Positions 1 to 9,381 of a stretch of DNA of 34,390 nucleotides are shown piece after piece. The notes beneath the pieces were generated by a model. It was not told the DNA's origin, searched no databases, and worked only from the letters and a program-made list of their open reading frames with translations. The stretch covers positions 1-34,390 of the forward strand of contig JAGACK010000055.1 in the NCBI GenBank assembly GCA_017614155.1. The letters run 5' to 3'. The stretch's first letter is position 1, and each line of letters opens with the position of its first letter. The DNA is from Lachnospiraceae bacterium. Lineage in GTDB: Bacteria; Bacillota; Clostridia; Lachnospirales; Lachnospiraceae. The translations under genes were made by a program, and so were the position numbers.

Positions 1-676
1 AAAGGAAAAGCGTGAGGTTCTTTTCTATATCATTTTTGTCAAAATTGATCGAATCTCCGTTTACCAGACTCTCGTCAATGGAATCAAGGTCAAAAAGGTG
101 AAGCTTGTTTATCCCTTCAGCCTGATATCCGGGGATATCTATATCATACATGGAAGAACGGACCGTGCAGCGTCTGAACGGTACCGCAAAACTTCTGTCG
201 GTGCGCGTAAGCCAGCAGTTGTCGGTGATCCAGGGATTTTTCACTTCCTTCTGAAGCCTGTTTTCAAACCTCTGCTCAAAAAGGCCGTAGTGATAATTCA
301 GGCCCACTCCGTCTCCGGGAAGTCCCAGGGTTGCTATGGAATCCAGAAAGCAGGCAGCAAGTCTTCCAAGGCCGCCGTTTCCGAGCGAGGGCTCAGGCTC
401 ATACTCCTCAATAAGTGAGAGCTCTTTGCCATGTTTCTTCAGAGCATCCTTAACATCTTCGTACATTCCGAGATTAATAAGGTTGTTTGAGAGCAGCTTT
501 CCTATCAGAAACTCGGCAGAGATATAATATACTTTCTTTTTTCCGGAAACAGCGGGGCGGCCTGCCATCTCCTGCTTTGTCAGTATCAGCAGGCCTTTCT
601 GTATCTCTTCATCTGTGCATTGGTCTATGCCGCGTCCGAATGTTTTTTTCAGTACTTCCTCTATTCTCTTTTCCAT
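1..676 (-). CDS. glgP: Glycogen/maltodextrin phosphorylase, N-terminal part (cut by window edge)
   Basis: This is the first 225 codons of an alpha-glucan phosphorylase (GT35), which cleaves terminal alpha-1,4 glucosyl units with inorganic phosphate to give glucose-1-phosphate in the cytoplasm. Reading the minus strand from the ATG at 676 gives family hallmarks: [17 protein letters not shown] near residue 50, then [17 protein letters not shown], then [21 protein letters not shown]. An AGGAG lies about 6 bases before the start. The pyridoxal-phosphate-binding C-terminal half lies beyond base 1 and is not visible. It is the last visible gene of the malE-F-G-lacI-malQ operon, 46 bp after malQ, which fits maltodextrin breakdown rather than dedicated glycogen storage. 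No frameshift is seen in the visible part. The family call is firm; glycogen versus maltodextrin preference is inferred from context. Confidence 0.93.
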   Translation of the reverse strand, partial: MEKRIEEVLKKTFGRGIDQCTDEEIQKGLLILTKQEMAGRPAVSGKKKVYYISAEFLIGKLLSNNLINLGMYEDVKDALKKHGKELSLIEEYEPEPSLGNGGLGRLAACFLDSIATLGLPGDGVGLNYHYGLFEQRFENRLQKEVKNPWITDNCWLTRTDRSFAVPFRRCTVRSSMYDIDIPGYQAEGINKLHLFDLDSIDESLVNGDSINFDKNDIEKNLTLFL

Positions 677-722
677 GTTTTCTCCTTTCGTATCGTGATG
701 GAATGAGCTGTTTTCAGGTAGT

Positions 723-2222
723 TTATCTTCCGTAAAGCCTGGTGAGTTTTTTCATCTGTGCAGAAAGTTCTCTGTTCAGAGCGTTTTTATCCATACGCCA
801 TTTCCAGTTTTCTCCGATCGTGGACGGCGTGTTTATCCTGGCTTTGTTGGAAAGCCCCAGCCAGTCCTGCAGCGGGATGATGCACATATCGGCTGACGAA
901 GCAAGCGCTGCGCGAACCAGCTTTTTTGTAAGAAGGCCCTTATTATTCACATGACAGTCAACATAGTCCTGAACTTCGGCATATTCTGATCTGCTTATAC
1001 TGTCGAGCCATCCCCGGAGAGTTTCGTTATCATGAGTTCCTGTGTAGACCACGCAGTTCTTGTCATAATTGAAGGGCAGGTAATCATTGGTCTTGTCTGA
1101 AGGGGAACTCTCATCCCGGCCGTCAAAGGCAAATTCAAGCACCTTCATGTTGGGGAAGCCCGTATCACAAACCAGCTTCCTGACTGAATCTGTCATAAAA
1201 CCAAGGTCCTCGGCAATGATCGGAGTCTGACCGAGCTCCTTTTTTATTGCCCTGAAGAGCGCAAGCCCGGGTCCCTTTTTCCATTTTCCCTTTTTCGCAT
1301 TTTTTGCACCGGCATCGATGCTGTAGTACTCATCAAAGCCCCTGAAGTGATCGATGCGGATGATATCGTACATCTGCATGCAGTTTTTCATGCGCCGGAT
1401 CCACCATTGATAACCTGTTTCTTTGTGGTATTTCCAGTCATACAGGGGATTGCCCCAAAGCTGTCCGTCATCTGAAAAAGCATCCGGGGGACAGCCTGCA
1501 ACGGCAACAGGTCTTCGATCTTCATCCATCTGAAACAGTTCGGGATGCGCCCATACATCGGCACTGTCTTCTGCCACATAAATCGGTATGTCTCCGATCA
1601 GTCTGATGCCGGACTTATTGGCGTACTTTTTCAGCTTTTCCCACTGGCTGAAAAACTCAAACTGGATCCACTCATAGAAAGCAACTTCATCAGCATATTT
1701 TTTGAAGGCGGCCTTTATCGCCGCAGGTCTGCGAAGCCTCAGCTCATCTTCCCATTTCATGAAGGATGCGCCGCCATGAGCATCTTTGAGCGCCATAAAA
1801 AGAGCATAGTCGGGAAGCCAGTCCCTGTTCTTTTTAACAAATCTGCCGACCTTTGCGCGCAGGGCAGGAGATATCCTTCCATATGCTTTTTTTAGCAGCA
1901 TGAAACGCTTCCGGTATAAAAGTCCGTAATCGATATAGTTATCATCCGTTTTCAATCCGGAGCGGTCACATTCTGACTTTTTTAAGAGGCCTTCTTTGAT
2001 GAGCTCTTTCAGATCGATAAAGTACGGATTGCCTGCGGCCGTCGAAAATGACTGATACGGAGAATCCCCGTAGCTGGTAGGACCAAGGGGAAGTATCTGC
2101 CAGAAGCTCTGTCCTGATCCTGAAAGAAAATCAACAAATTCATATGCCTCTTTGGAAAAACATCCTATCCCGTATGGTCCCGCAAGCGAGAACACCGGGA
2201 GAAGAACACCGCTTTTTCTCAT
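723..2222 (-). CDS. malQ: 4-alpha-glucanotransferase (amylomaltase, GH77)
   Basis: This cytoplasmic enzyme transfers alpha-1,4-glucan segments between maltodextrins and releases glucose, producing longer chains that the neighbouring phosphorylase can use. The 499-residue length is typical of bacterial amylomaltase. GH77 signatures are visible in order: an N-terminal [19 protein letters not shown] block with [17 protein letters not shown], then [20 protein letters not shown], then the nucleophile segment [14 protein letters not shown]. These are followed by the acid/base segment [12 protein letters not shown] and [16 protein letters not shown] strong AGGAGG lies 6-7 bases before the ATG. It follows lacI by 17 bp and precedes glgP by 46 bp on the same strand, so co-transcription is likely. 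Nothing appears broken or missing. Confidence 0.96.
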   Translation of the reverse strand: MRKSGVLLPVFSLAGPYGIGCFSKEAYEFVDFLSGSGQSFWQILPLGPTSYGDSPYQSFSTAAGNPYFIDLKELIKEGLLKKSECDRSGLKTDDNYIDYGLLYRKRFMLLKKAYGRISPALRAKVGRFVKKNRDWLPDYALFMALKDAHGGASFMKWEDELRLRRPAAIKAAFKKYADEVAFYEWIQFEFFSQWEKLKKYANKSGIRLIGDIPIYVAEDSADVWAHPELFQMDEDRRPVAVAGCPPDAFSDDGQLWGNPLYDWKYHKETGYQWWIRRMKNCMQMYDIIRIDHFRGFDEYYSIDAGAKNAKKGKWKKGPGLALFRAIKKELGQTPIIAEDLGFMTDSVRKLVCDTGFPNMKVLEFAFDGRDESSPSDKTNDYLPFNYDKNCVVYTGTHDNETLRGWLDSISRSEYAEVQDYVDCHVNNKGLLTKKLVRAALASSADMCIIPLQDWLGLSNKARINTPSTIGENWKWRMDKNALNRELSAQMKKLTRLYGR

Positions 2223-2239
2223 AAGTTTCCTCCTGTTGA

Positions 2240-3280
2240 CTAATTGAGCTTTCTGACCGAATCCCTGGTCAGGAGCTCTGTTTCAAATACTGCGTCGGAT
2301 ATGTCTTCTTCTCCGGAAATCAGGCCTGACACGATTCTGACAGATTCAAGGGCCATTTCATGCCTGGGCTGGACCATCGTTGTGATCCTCGGAAACATAT
2401 AGTCACCTAATTCAATACCGTCAAATCCGACTACGGAGATATCATCCGGTATCTTTAGTCCTGCGTCGTAGATGGCCCGGTAGGCGCCCATCGCTGTAAG
2501 GTCGGATATGCAGAACACGGCCGTGAAATCAAGCCCTGAAGCGATAAGCTCCTGTGTGACGGCATAACCGTTTTCTGCAGTGAACTCATCGATATCCTTC
2601 TTCATATGAAAGATGAGTCTTTCGTCCACCTCTATGCCGTGTTCAGTCAGCGACTGCTTATAACCTATCAGCCGCCCTCCGCCGACAGCCATATCTCCTT
2701 CGACACCCGCTATGATCGCGATCCGTCTGTGTCCCATGTCACACAAATAGTCGACCATGCGTTTTGCTTCGGTGATATCATTGATGCCTACCGTCGGACA
2801 GGGAGGATGCGGTCCCTCTATCGTCTGCGATACCGTACAGAACACAAAAGGGACATTTATGTTCAAAAGAGATTTGCTTTCCGGATTGATCCAGCCACCT
2901 AAAAAAATAATAGCCTTCAGCCGTTTTTCCTTTGAGAGACGAAATGCCTCGGCAGGAATATTCACATCGTTATCCACGGAATCGAGAAAAAAATCATAGC
3001 CGTTCTTTTCAAGTTCGTTCTGAAAATCGTCATACATTGATGTAAAGAAAACATTCCCCACACCGCAGACTATCAGAGCTATGGTGTTTGACTCGGTCAT
3101 CTTGAGATTTCTTGCGCTTGTATTCGGGACATATCTGTATTTCCTTACGGTCTCAAGTATCTTTTCCTTAGTCTTTTCATTGATGCCCGGATCATCGTTT
3201 ATTGCGCGCGAAACAGTGCCTACTCCCACATTGCACATTCTTGCGATATCTTTTATGGTAATATTACTGTTCGTTTTCAT
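2240..3280 (-). CDS. LacI-family transcriptional regulator of the maltodextrin operon
   Basis: This is a 346-residue LacI/GalR-type regulator. The N-terminal helix-turn-helix is clear (residues about 7-55: ITIKDIARMCNVGVGTVSRA, then the hinge-helix NTSARNLK). It is followed by a periplasmic-binding-protein-like effector domain containing AIIFLGGW, GHRRIAIIAG and DDISVVGFDG. Its ATG overlaps the malG stop codon in an ATGA arrangement, so it is translated as part of the transporter mRNA and should be autoregulated. The two inverted TGGAAACGATTCCA-type boxes in front of malE are its most probable target. The ligand is presumably maltose, a maltodextrin or a phosphorylated derivative. By context it is MalR-like, but the effector cannot be read from sequence. 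Confidence 0.93.
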   Translation of the reverse strand: MKTNSNITIKDIARMCNVGVGTVSRAINDDPGINEKTKEKILETVRKYRYVPNTSARNLKMTESNTIALIVCGVGNVFFTSMYDDFQNELEKNGYDFFLDSVDNDVNIPAEAFRLSKEKRLKAIIFLGGWINPESKSLLNINVPFVFCTVSQTIEGPHPPCPTVGINDITEAKRMVDYLCDMGHRRIAIIAGVEGDMAVGGGRLIGYKQSLTEHGIEVDERLIFHMKKDIDEFTAENGYAVTQELIASGLDFTAVFCISDLTAMGAYRAIYDAGLKIPDDISVVGFDGIELGDYMFPRITTMVQPRHEMALESVRIVSGLISGEEDISDAVFETELLTRDSVRKLN

Positions 3281-4116
3281 CCCTTAACCGCGCCTGCGGC
3301 AACTCCCTTTATAATGTACTTCTGGCATGCAAGATAGAAGATAATGACCGGGATTATGGAAAGCAGTATCAGCGCCATGGTCGCGCCGAGATCCACTGTC
3401 CCGTAGCTGCCCTTCAGGTATTGTATATGGATCGGTATGGTTCTGTATTCATTAATATCCAGAACGAGGTAAGGAAGCAGATAGTCGTTCCATACCCACA
3501 TCAGCTCCAGGATGCCTACGGAGATAAGGGTGGGTTTGAGCATGGGCACAACGACCAGGAAATAAGTTCTTACCGGTCCGCATCCATCAATCGCAGCCGC
3601 CTCTTCAACTTCAAGGGGTATCGTTTTCACAAAACCGACAAACATAAAGACTGCAAGTCCTGCCCCGAATCCGAGATAAACGATTGGTATCGTAAACGGT
3701 GTGTTGAGCCTGAGTTTGTCTGCTGTTTTTGAAAGCGTAAACATTACCATCTGGAAAGGCACTACCATCGAAAACACGCAGAGAAAATATACTATCCTGC
3801 ATATAAGGTTATCTACTCTAGCAATATACCATGCTGCCATGGATGTGAACAAGAGGATCAATGCAACAGAAAGAAAAGTTATCACTACACTGTACAGGAC
3901 ACTTTTGTAGAAAGGATAGTTTCCGAAGGTCATGCCTTTTATAAAGTTTGAAAAGCCGGCAAACATCTCTCCTGTAGGAAGACTGAAAGTATCGGTCTTT
4001 ACAAATGTGTTTACCTTAAATGAATTTACGGCTACAGCCAGGACCGGGAGCACCCACAGGATACATACGACGGAGAGAATGACTGTATATATCATTTTTC
4101 TTGTATTATCTTTCAT
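3277..4116 (-). CDS. malG: Maltodextrin ABC transporter permease, MalG type
   Basis: This is an inner-membrane permease of a carbohydrate-uptake (CUT1) ABC importer, 279 residues, with about six hydrophobic segments starting with MIYTVILSVVCILWVLPVLA. The cytoplasmic EAA loop that contacts the ATPase is visible as EEAAAIDGCGPVRTYF followed by VVPMLKP. The C-terminus AAGAVKG is a usual MalG-type ending. Its start overlaps the malF stop (TAATG), and its own stop overlaps the lacI start, so four genes are translationally coupled. No ATP-binding subunit is encoded in this operon. As in many Firmicutes, a shared MsmX-type ATPase elsewhere in the genome probably energises it; that is inference. Confidence 0.93.
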   Translation of the reverse strand: MKDNTRKMIYTVILSVVCILWVLPVLAVAVNSFKVNTFVKTDTFSLPTGEMFAGFSNFIKGMTFGNYPFYKSVLYSVVITFLSVALILLFTSMAAWYIARVDNLICRIVYFLCVFSMVVPFQMVMFTLSKTADKLRLNTPFTIPIVYLGFGAGLAVFMFVGFVKTIPLEVEEAAAIDGCGPVRTYFLVVVPMLKPTLISVGILELMWVWNDYLLPYLVLDINEYRTIPIHIQYLKGSYGTVDLGATMALILLSIIPVIIFYLACQKYIIKGVAAGAVKG

Positions 4117-5012
4117 TACTGCTGCACCTCCCTCTTTCTGGTAACGGCAAGCTGATACAGTCCGAGAGCGGCAACAAGTATAAAGAACAATACCGCTTTT
4201 GCCTGTGCCACGCCGGTAGCCGCCTTGTTGGAGCCATAGAATGTATTAAAAATGTTGAGAGCGATCATCTCGGTAGTCTTGATCGCAGAACCGTCCGGCT
4301 GGATGATGAATGGCTGTCCTCCGGTCAGGGCCAGGTTCTGGTCAAAAAGCTTGAATCCGTTCGTGAGGCTTAAGAATGTGCAGATCGTAATGGAGGGCAT
4401 GACATTGGGGATAGTGATCCTGAACAGTGTCTGGAGACGGGTTGCGCCGTCAATGCTTGCAGCCTCTATCATGTCGTCCGGGACAGCCTGCAGTCCCGCG
4501 ATGTAGATGATCATCATATATCCCACCTGCTGCCAGATCATCAGTATGATCAGTCCCCAAAAGCCGTACTTGGTTTCAAGCAGGATAGAAGTGCTGTATC
4601 TTGAAAGGATACCGTCAAAGATCATTGCCCAGATGTATCCTAAAACGATCCCGCCTATCAGGTTCGGCATGAAGAAAACGGTCCGGAAAAGGTTGCTTCC
4701 TTTTATGTTCTGCGTAAGGATAAATGCAACAGTGAAAGCAAGGACATTGATGAGTATGAGACTCACTATCGCAAAGACTGCCGTATATTCAAAGGAATAC
4801 CTGAAACTGGCATCCGACAGAGCTTTGACATAGTTGGAAATACCTATAAATTTGGCATCCTTTATCAACCGGAATTTGCAGAATGAAAGATATATTCCCT
4901 GGATGAAAGGCCATACAAAGCCTATGGAAAATGCCGCCAGAACCGGCCCCATGAATAATAGAAAGTGCTTCTTGATCGATTCCCTCGGGGTTTTGGATCG
5001 TTTTTTCTTCAT
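4116..5012 (-). CDS. malF: Maltodextrin ABC transporter permease, MalF type
   Basis: This is the partner permease of MalG, 298 residues with six predicted membrane segments beginning near residue 15 (FLLFMGPVLAAFSIGFVWPF). The EAA motif reads EAASIDGATRLQTLFRITIP. It is short compared with enterobacterial MalF because it lacks the large periplasmic loop, as is normal for Gram-positive CUT1 permeases. The start ATG at 5012 follows a strong AGGAGGT. Just upstream lies a hairpin with a T tract that separates it from the binding-protein gene and probably lowers permease expression relative to MalE. The sugar substrate is inferred from neighbouring malQ and glgP. Confidence 0.92.
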   Translation of the reverse strand: MKKKRSKTPRESIKKHFLLFMGPVLAAFSIGFVWPFIQGIYLSFCKFRLIKDAKFIGISNYVKALSDASFRYSFEYTAVFAIVSLILINVLAFTVAFILTQNIKGSNLFRTVFFMPNLIGGIVLGYIWAMIFDGILSRYSTSILLETKYGFWGLIILMIWQQVGYMMIIYIAGLQAVPDDMIEAASIDGATRLQTLFRITIPNVMPSITICTFLSLTNGFKLFDQNLALTGGQPFIIQPDGSAIKTTEMIALNIFNTFYGSNKAATGVAQAKAVLFFILVAALGLYQLAVTRKREVQQ

Positions 5013-5025
5013 GTGATACCTCCTG

Positions 5026-5060
5026 TAAAAAAGAGGCGGGCAGCTTTTTTGCCCGCCTCT
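5026..5060 (-). terminator. Intergenic hairpin with T tract between malE and malF (attenuator/partial terminator)
   Basis: An 11-bp perfect stem (AGAGGCGGGCA at 5032-5042 with TGCCCGCCTCT at 5050-5060) has a 7-base loop. On the minus strand it is followed immediately by six T residues (5031-5026). It sits right after malE and before the malF ribosome site. This is the usual place for a leaky terminator or mRNA-stabilising stem that keeps the binding protein more abundant than its permeases. Confidence 0.85.
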
Positions 5061-5094
5061 CTGATAAGACTATGATAAAGATTTCAGGATCTGA

Positions 5095-6483
5095 TCAGTC
5101 AGCATTTGCCAGCGCATACTGTGTAGCCCAGCCGTCAACAAAGGCATTCTTTACGAGACCCCAGTTTCCATCGCTCTGATCGGCGTTGTACTGGTTCAGT
5201 GCGGAAACAAGAGCTGCGCGGTAGTCATCAACATTAGGCTGATAGTTTGTTGCCCAGTCCATTACATAGCATCCGTCGGCCTCGTATTTTGCAGCATCGT
5301 TAAGGAAGCCGTTGGAAGATTCGACCGCGTTTTTGTACGGCATGATGCCGAGCTGTTCAACCATTGCCTTGCTGGCATCGGGATCTGACACAAGCCATAC
5401 CATGAAGTCGATGGTAGCCTGCTGATCTGCTTCGGATGCATTGGCATTAACTGCCCAGCAGTTTTCTGTTCCGCAGTTGAGACCTGCTTTTTCTTCGCCT
5501 GCAACACCGCAGTAATAAGGGATCATTGTTGCATTCGGAACATCTCCGGATACTGCAGCATATTCCCATGAACCGTTTACGAAGAATGCCGCCTTGCCCT
5601 CTTTGAACTCAGCCTCTGCGTCATGACCGCCGTTTGCAAGATCCTTGGGGTCTGTAAGACTGTTGTTGATGATAAGGTCATAAAGCATTTTGTAGTTGTC
5701 CAGATATGCGCCGGTCAGTGATTCGGGGCAGCTCTCCCACTTTGATCCTGCTGCCTTTTCCTCATAGAAGTACTCAAGGTTTGCAAGATGTCCCGTGAAT
5801 CTCCAGGAAGAAGAGTCATCCATATCAGAAGATGAGAATGCGTCAAATCCGAGAGATCCGGCATTTTTGTGTATATCCTCAGCTACAGTCTTGAGTCCGT
5901 CAAAGTTTTTGATCTCATCCATGCTGTGTCCTGCCTTTTCGATCAGGTCAGGATTTGCAATGATACCGTAGCATTCATAGCAGTAGCCGATGGAAACAAG
6001 CTTTCCGTCGCTGTCATACAGATTGTAGGCATCTGATGTAAGCTCGTCAGCTATCTTCGTACCTGTAAGATCCATGGCGTATTCACCCCAATCCTTAACA
6101 CCTGCGGCATTTCCTATTACGAAAAGAGTAGGGGCTTCTGATTTGTCCATCTCGGACTGAAGGGTCTGATTGTATGTTCCGGAAGCGGCGGTTACTATCT
6201 TTACCGGAACACCGGTTGTCTCTGTATACTTCTTTCCGAGAGCCTGGATGGTCTCATCAAGCTCGGGCTTGAAATTGAGCCAGTAAACGGAGCCTTCGCC
6301 TGCCTTTGCCGAAGCAGCTGTGTCCGTGCTGTCTGCTTCCGAAGAATCTGCTGCACTGCCTGTGTCCGAGCTGCCGGCATCAGAGCCTGCTGCGCCGCCT
6401 GTTGCTGCTGCCTGTCCGCAGCCTGCCAGTAACGACATTGTCATTGCTGCACATAATAATGCGCTGAGTAATTTCTTTTTCAT
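5095..6483 (-). CDS. malE: Maltodextrin-binding lipoprotein of the ABC transporter, MalE type
   Basis: This is a family-1 extracellular solute-binding protein of 462 residues. I place the start at the ATG at 6483 because the next residues form a lipoprotein signal peptide (MKKKLLSALLCAAMTMSLLAGC, lipobox LLAGC) and a TAAGGAGG site precedes it. An in-frame ATG 90 bases upstream would begin inside the operator and promoter region. After the lipidated Cys comes a low-complexity Gly/Ala/Ser/Asp linker, then the binding domain starting at VYWLNFKPELDETIQALGKK. Membrane-anchored MalE would capture extracellular maltodextrin for MalF/MalG. It is the first gene of the operon. Substrate assignment rests on the malQ/glgP context. 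Confidence 0.93.
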   Translation of the reverse strand: MKKKLLSALLCAAMTMSLLAGCGQAAATGGAAGSDAGSSDTGSAADSSEADSTDTAASAKAGEGSVYWLNFKPELDETIQALGKKYTETTGVPVKIVTAASGTYNQTLQSEMDKSEAPTLFVIGNAAGVKDWGEYAMDLTGTKIADELTSDAYNLYDSDGKLVSIGYCYECYGIIANPDLIEKAGHSMDEIKNFDGLKTVAEDIHKNAGSLGFDAFSSSDMDDSSSWRFTGHLANLEYFYEEKAAGSKWESCPESLTGAYLDNYKMLYDLIINNSLTDPKDLANGGHDAEAEFKEGKAAFFVNGSWEYAAVSGDVPNATMIPYYCGVAGEEKAGLNCGTENCWAVNANASEADQQATIDFMVWLVSDPDASKAMVEQLGIMPYKNAVESSNGFLNDAAKYEADGCYVMDWATNYQPNVDDYRAALVSALNQYNADQSDGNWGLVKNAFVDGWATQYALANAD

Positions 6484-6522
6484 GATCTTCCTCCTTAATC
6501 CTTTATGAACGACACATATTTT

Positions 6523-6536
6523 TGGAAACGATTCCA
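6523..6536. promoter_or_regulatory. Second LacI-type operator downstream of the malE transcription start
   Basis: TGGAAACGATTCCA is the exact reverse complement of the box at 6554-6567, with centres 31 bp apart. That is close to three helical turns, so two dimers would sit on the same face of the helix. It lies just after the predicted start of transcription. Confidence 0.75.
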
Positions 6537-6544
6537 TTGGAGAC

Positions 6545-6573
6545 ACTATAGCATGGAATCGTTTCCAATGCAA
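6545..6573 (-). promoter_or_regulatory. Promoter of the malE operon
   Basis: On the minus strand there is a -35 hexamer TTGCAT (6573-6568) and a -10 hexamer TATAGT (6550-6545), separated by exactly 17 bp. Transcription should begin near 6538. The spacer is almost entirely filled by one LacI-type operator, and a second operator lies just downstream of the predicted start site. Confidence 0.8.
6554..6567. promoter_or_regulatory. LacI-type operator within the malE promoter spacer
   Basis: TGGAATCGTTTCCA is a 14-bp pseudo-palindrome with the central CG typical of LacI/GalR operators. It lies between the -35 and -10 boxes, so a bound repressor would block RNA polymerase. The pattern also fits the loose CcpA cre consensus TGNAANCGNTNNCA, so carbon catabolite control is an alternative or additional role. 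Confidence 0.78.
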
Positions 6574-6606
6574 GTACTTTTTTGAAAAAGATCAAAAAAC
6601 CATGTG

Positions 6607-6634
6607 GCGACAGAGAGAAGAGTTCTGATATATT
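6607..6634 (+). promoter_or_regulatory. Possible promoter of the hybrid kinase gene
   Basis: GCGACA (6607-6612) and TATATT (6629-6634) are separated by 16 bp. The -35 match is only partial and a second TATATT-like run follows immediately, so this is a weak call. It is the best plus-strand candidate in the divergent malE/kinase intergenic region. Confidence 0.35.
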
Positions 6635-6730
6635 ATATTAAGGTAAATGTGCTCCGGGATCCTCTGTCAGGCAGGCCCGATATTTAAGCCGGCGGCAAAG
6701 ATACGGATGGACGGATAATAAGGGATCATT

Positions 6731-9352
6731 ATGGTAAGAAAAAAGAAAAGCATTATTTCCAGGATATGGTTTATCGTTCTTTTTGCGGTTGTGCTGTCAT
6801 CAACCTCGATCTGCGTAGTTTCTCTGATGGAGTCGAAAAGAGCCATTTCGGCTTCTACGAGACAAAGGATGATCGATATCGCAAACTGTGCTTCAGGTTC
6901 GGTAAGAGGTGATGATCTGGCTTCGCTTTCGGCGGAAGACAGGGATACGGAAGCGTATCAGCGCATCTATGATACGCTGGCCGTTTACCGCGATAATATC
7001 GAATCTAAATTTGTATACGGGATCCGTGCTGAAAAAAACGGGAGGTTCACATTTACCGTTGATCCGGCCCTGGACGATCCTGCAGAATTTGGTGGTGAAG
7101 TAGTAAAGACCGATGCTCTGATCCTGGCAAGTAAAGGGATACCGTCAGCAGATGAAAAACCTTACACCGACGCATGGGGATCCTTCTACAGCGCATACAG
7201 CCCGGTTTTTGATTCGAATGGGAAAGTTGCAGGGATCATTGCCGTGGATTTCAGCAGAGAATGGTATGAAGGCCAGCAGAAGGAAAAGATAATAAATACT
7301 ATAGTTCTCTATATTATTATACTCTTTGTTACTCTCGCTGTTGTCACGGTTATCTGCTATATCCAGATCAGGTCCATAACCGGTCCGATGGAGAGGATAG
7401 CGGCGGTTGCGGAAAAGTATCAGAACGGCGATTTCAGCGAAAAGATAGAACTGGACAGGCAGGATGAACTCGGAGTTCTGTCAAGGGCTTTGCAGACCAC
7501 ATCTGATTCCCTTGCGGAACAGGTACTGAACGCGGAAGCCGCAAACCGCGCCAAGAGCGACTTTCTCGCAAATATGTCTCATGAGATCCGCACGCCGATC
7601 AATACTGTGCTGGGCATGAACGAGATGATCCTCAGAGAGAGCAGCGACAATGTGATAACTGCGTATGCATCAAATATAAAGACTGCCGGACAGAGTCTGC
7701 TGGGCATAATAAATGATATCCTTGATTTTACAAAGATCGAGGCAGGAAAGATCGAGATCATTCCGGCGGGATACAGCCTGCCTTCGATGTTAAATGATCT
7801 GGTAAACATGATACGGACCCGGGCAGAGGAAAAAGAACTGGAGCTGTTTCTGGACTTTGATGAAAGGATTCCCAGGGGACTGTTCGGCGATGAGGTACGG
7901 ATAAAACAGATCATCACAAATCTGCTTACTAATGCAGTTAAATATACCGAGAAAGGCCATGTGATTTTTGGCATGAGCTATGAGGAAACTGATGATGATG
8001 ACTGTATTATACTGAAGGTATATGTGAAGGATACCGGGATCGGGATAAAACATGAGGATATGGACAAGCTTTTCTCGGAGTTTGAAAGGATCGAAGAGAA
8101 GAGAAACCGCAATATTGAGGGAACAGGCCTGGGAATGAGCATAGCAAGGAATCTTCTCGAAGTGATGGGATCATCCCTGAAAGTGGAAAGTACCTATGGC
8201 AAGGGCTCTGTGTTCAGCTTCAGACTGAAGCAGAGGGTTATCGACAGACAGCCTATGGGAAACTATGAAACCGCTTCGGAACAGCAGAACACAGGCATAA
8301 ATAAATACCACGAAAGGTTCACGGCCGAAAATGCCAGGGTTCTTGTGGTAGATGATAATGAAATGAACCTGGTGGTGTTCGGAAACCTCATCAAGCAGAC
8401 GCTTATCAGGACGGATATGGCATACGGCGGGGATGAAGCAATAGCGATGTCGCGCAGGACAAAGTATGACATGATCTTTCTTGACCACATGATGCCGGAA
8501 AAAGACGGTATCGAAACGCTTCAGGAAATAAAAGCGGACGCCGGCAATCCGAACAGTAATACGCCCATGATCTGCCTGACGGCCAATGCAGTATCGGGAG
8601 TCAGGGAAAAATATATAGAAGCGGGCTTTGATGATTATATTTCAAAACCGATCGATCCGGACAGGCTGGAAAAAATGATGCAGAAATACCTTCCTGCAGA
8701 ACTTGTCAATATTCATTATGATGCCGGTAGCAATCCCGAGCCTGAAGCCGCACGTAACATCCCGGGCGGGCTGGGCGTTTTGGAAAACTGCAATATAGAT
8801 ACGAAAGCCGGGATCAAAAACAGCGGGACAGTACAGGCATACACGGATCTGTTAAAGATATTTCATGATTCGATCGATGGCAATATCAAAGATCTGAACA
8901 GATTATATGATGAAAAAGACTGGAAGAACTATACGATAAAGGTCCATGCCCTCAAGAGCTCCTCAAGGATAATAGGAGCCATGGAACTTGGAGAGGAGGC
9001 GCAAAGCCTCGAAAGAGCCGGGAAGGAAGGAGATGTTGATTATATCTGCAGCCGGCATGGAGCGTTCATGCAGGAGTATGCCGGTTTTAAGGATGCTCTG
9101 GCAGCCGTATCATCAGGGCACAATTCTGACTTTGGCAAGCCGGAGGCCAATGACGGGCTCATGGCTGCCGTGTTTGATGAGATAAAAGCCGCGGCAGAGG
9201 AAATGTCCTGTGACCGCATTGACAGTATCCTGGATGAAATGAAGGAATACCGCATCCCGGATACATACAGGGATTTGTACGAAAAGATCTGCGAAGCAGA
9301 AGCCAGATATGATTATAAAAAGATACTTGAACTGGTTTCTTCTGCCGGCTAA
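6731..9352 (+). CDS. Hybrid sensor histidine kinase with receiver and HPt domains
   Basis: This is an 873-residue membrane-bound multi-step phosphorelay protein. The order is as follows: a TM helix near residues 12-31; an extracellular Cache-like sensor (about 35-185, with AYSPVFDSNGKVAGIIAVDF); a second TM helix (about 190-213); a HAMP domain (IRSITGPMERIAAVAEKY); HisKA with FLANMSHEIRTPINTVLGMN (phospho-acceptor His284); HATPase with NLLTNAVKY, DTGIGI and GTGLGM; REC with VLVVDDNEMN and FLDHMMPEKDG (Asp585) and the conserved ISKPID; and a C-terminal HPt domain with KVHALKSSSRIIGA (His739). No DNA-binding domain is present, so the final response regulator must be encoded elsewhere. It is divergent from malE and 29 bp upstream of egsA. 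The ligand is unknown. Confidence 0.93.
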   Translation: MVRKKKSIISRIWFIVLFAVVLSSTSICVVSLMESKRAISASTRQRMIDIANCASGSVRGDDLASLSAEDRDTEAYQRIYDTLAVYRDNIESKFVYGIRAEKNGRFTFTVDPALDDPAEFGGEVVKTDALILASKGIPSADEKPYTDAWGSFYSAYSPVFDSNGKVAGIIAVDFSREWYEGQQKEKIINTIVLYIIILFVTLAVVTVICYIQIRSITGPMERIAAVAEKYQNGDFSEKIELDRQDELGVLSRALQTTSDSLAEQVLNAEAANRAKSDFLANMSHEIRTPINTVLGMNEMILRESSDNVITAYASNIKTAGQSLLGIINDILDFTKIEAGKIEIIPAGYSLPSMLNDLVNMIRTRAEEKELELFLDFDERIPRGLFGDEVRIKQIITNLLTNAVKYTEKGHVIFGMSYEETDDDDCIILKVYVKDTGIGIKHEDMDKLFSEFERIEEKRNRNIEGTGLGMSIARNLLEVMGSSLKVESTYGKGSVFSFRLKQRVIDRQPMGNYETASEQQNTGINKYHERFTAENARVLVVDDNEMNLVVFGNLIKQTLIRTDMAYGGDEAIAMSRRTKYDMIFLDHMMPEKDGIETLQEIKADAGNPNSNTPMICLTANAVSGVREKYIEAGFDDYISKPIDPDRLEKMMQKYLPAELVNIHYDAGSNPEPEAARNIPGGLGVLENCNIDTKAGIKNSGTVQAYTDLLKIFHDSIDGNIKDLNRLYDEKDWKNYTIKVHALKSSSRIIGAMELGEEAQSLERAGKEGDVDYICSRHGAFMQEYAGFKDALAAVSSGHNSDFGKPEANDGLMAAVFDEIKAAAEEMSCDRIDSILDEMKEYRIPDTYRDLYEKICEAEARYDYKKILELVSSAG

Positions 9353-9381
9353 GGAGATACAGATATAAGGGAGGATGAAAA

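Noticed and set aside
6484-6573. Upstream ATG (6573) as the start of the malE protein
   Set aside because: It lies in the -35 box and operator, and would put 30 charged residues before a clear lipoprotein signal peptide; the ATG at 6483 has a strong ribosome site.
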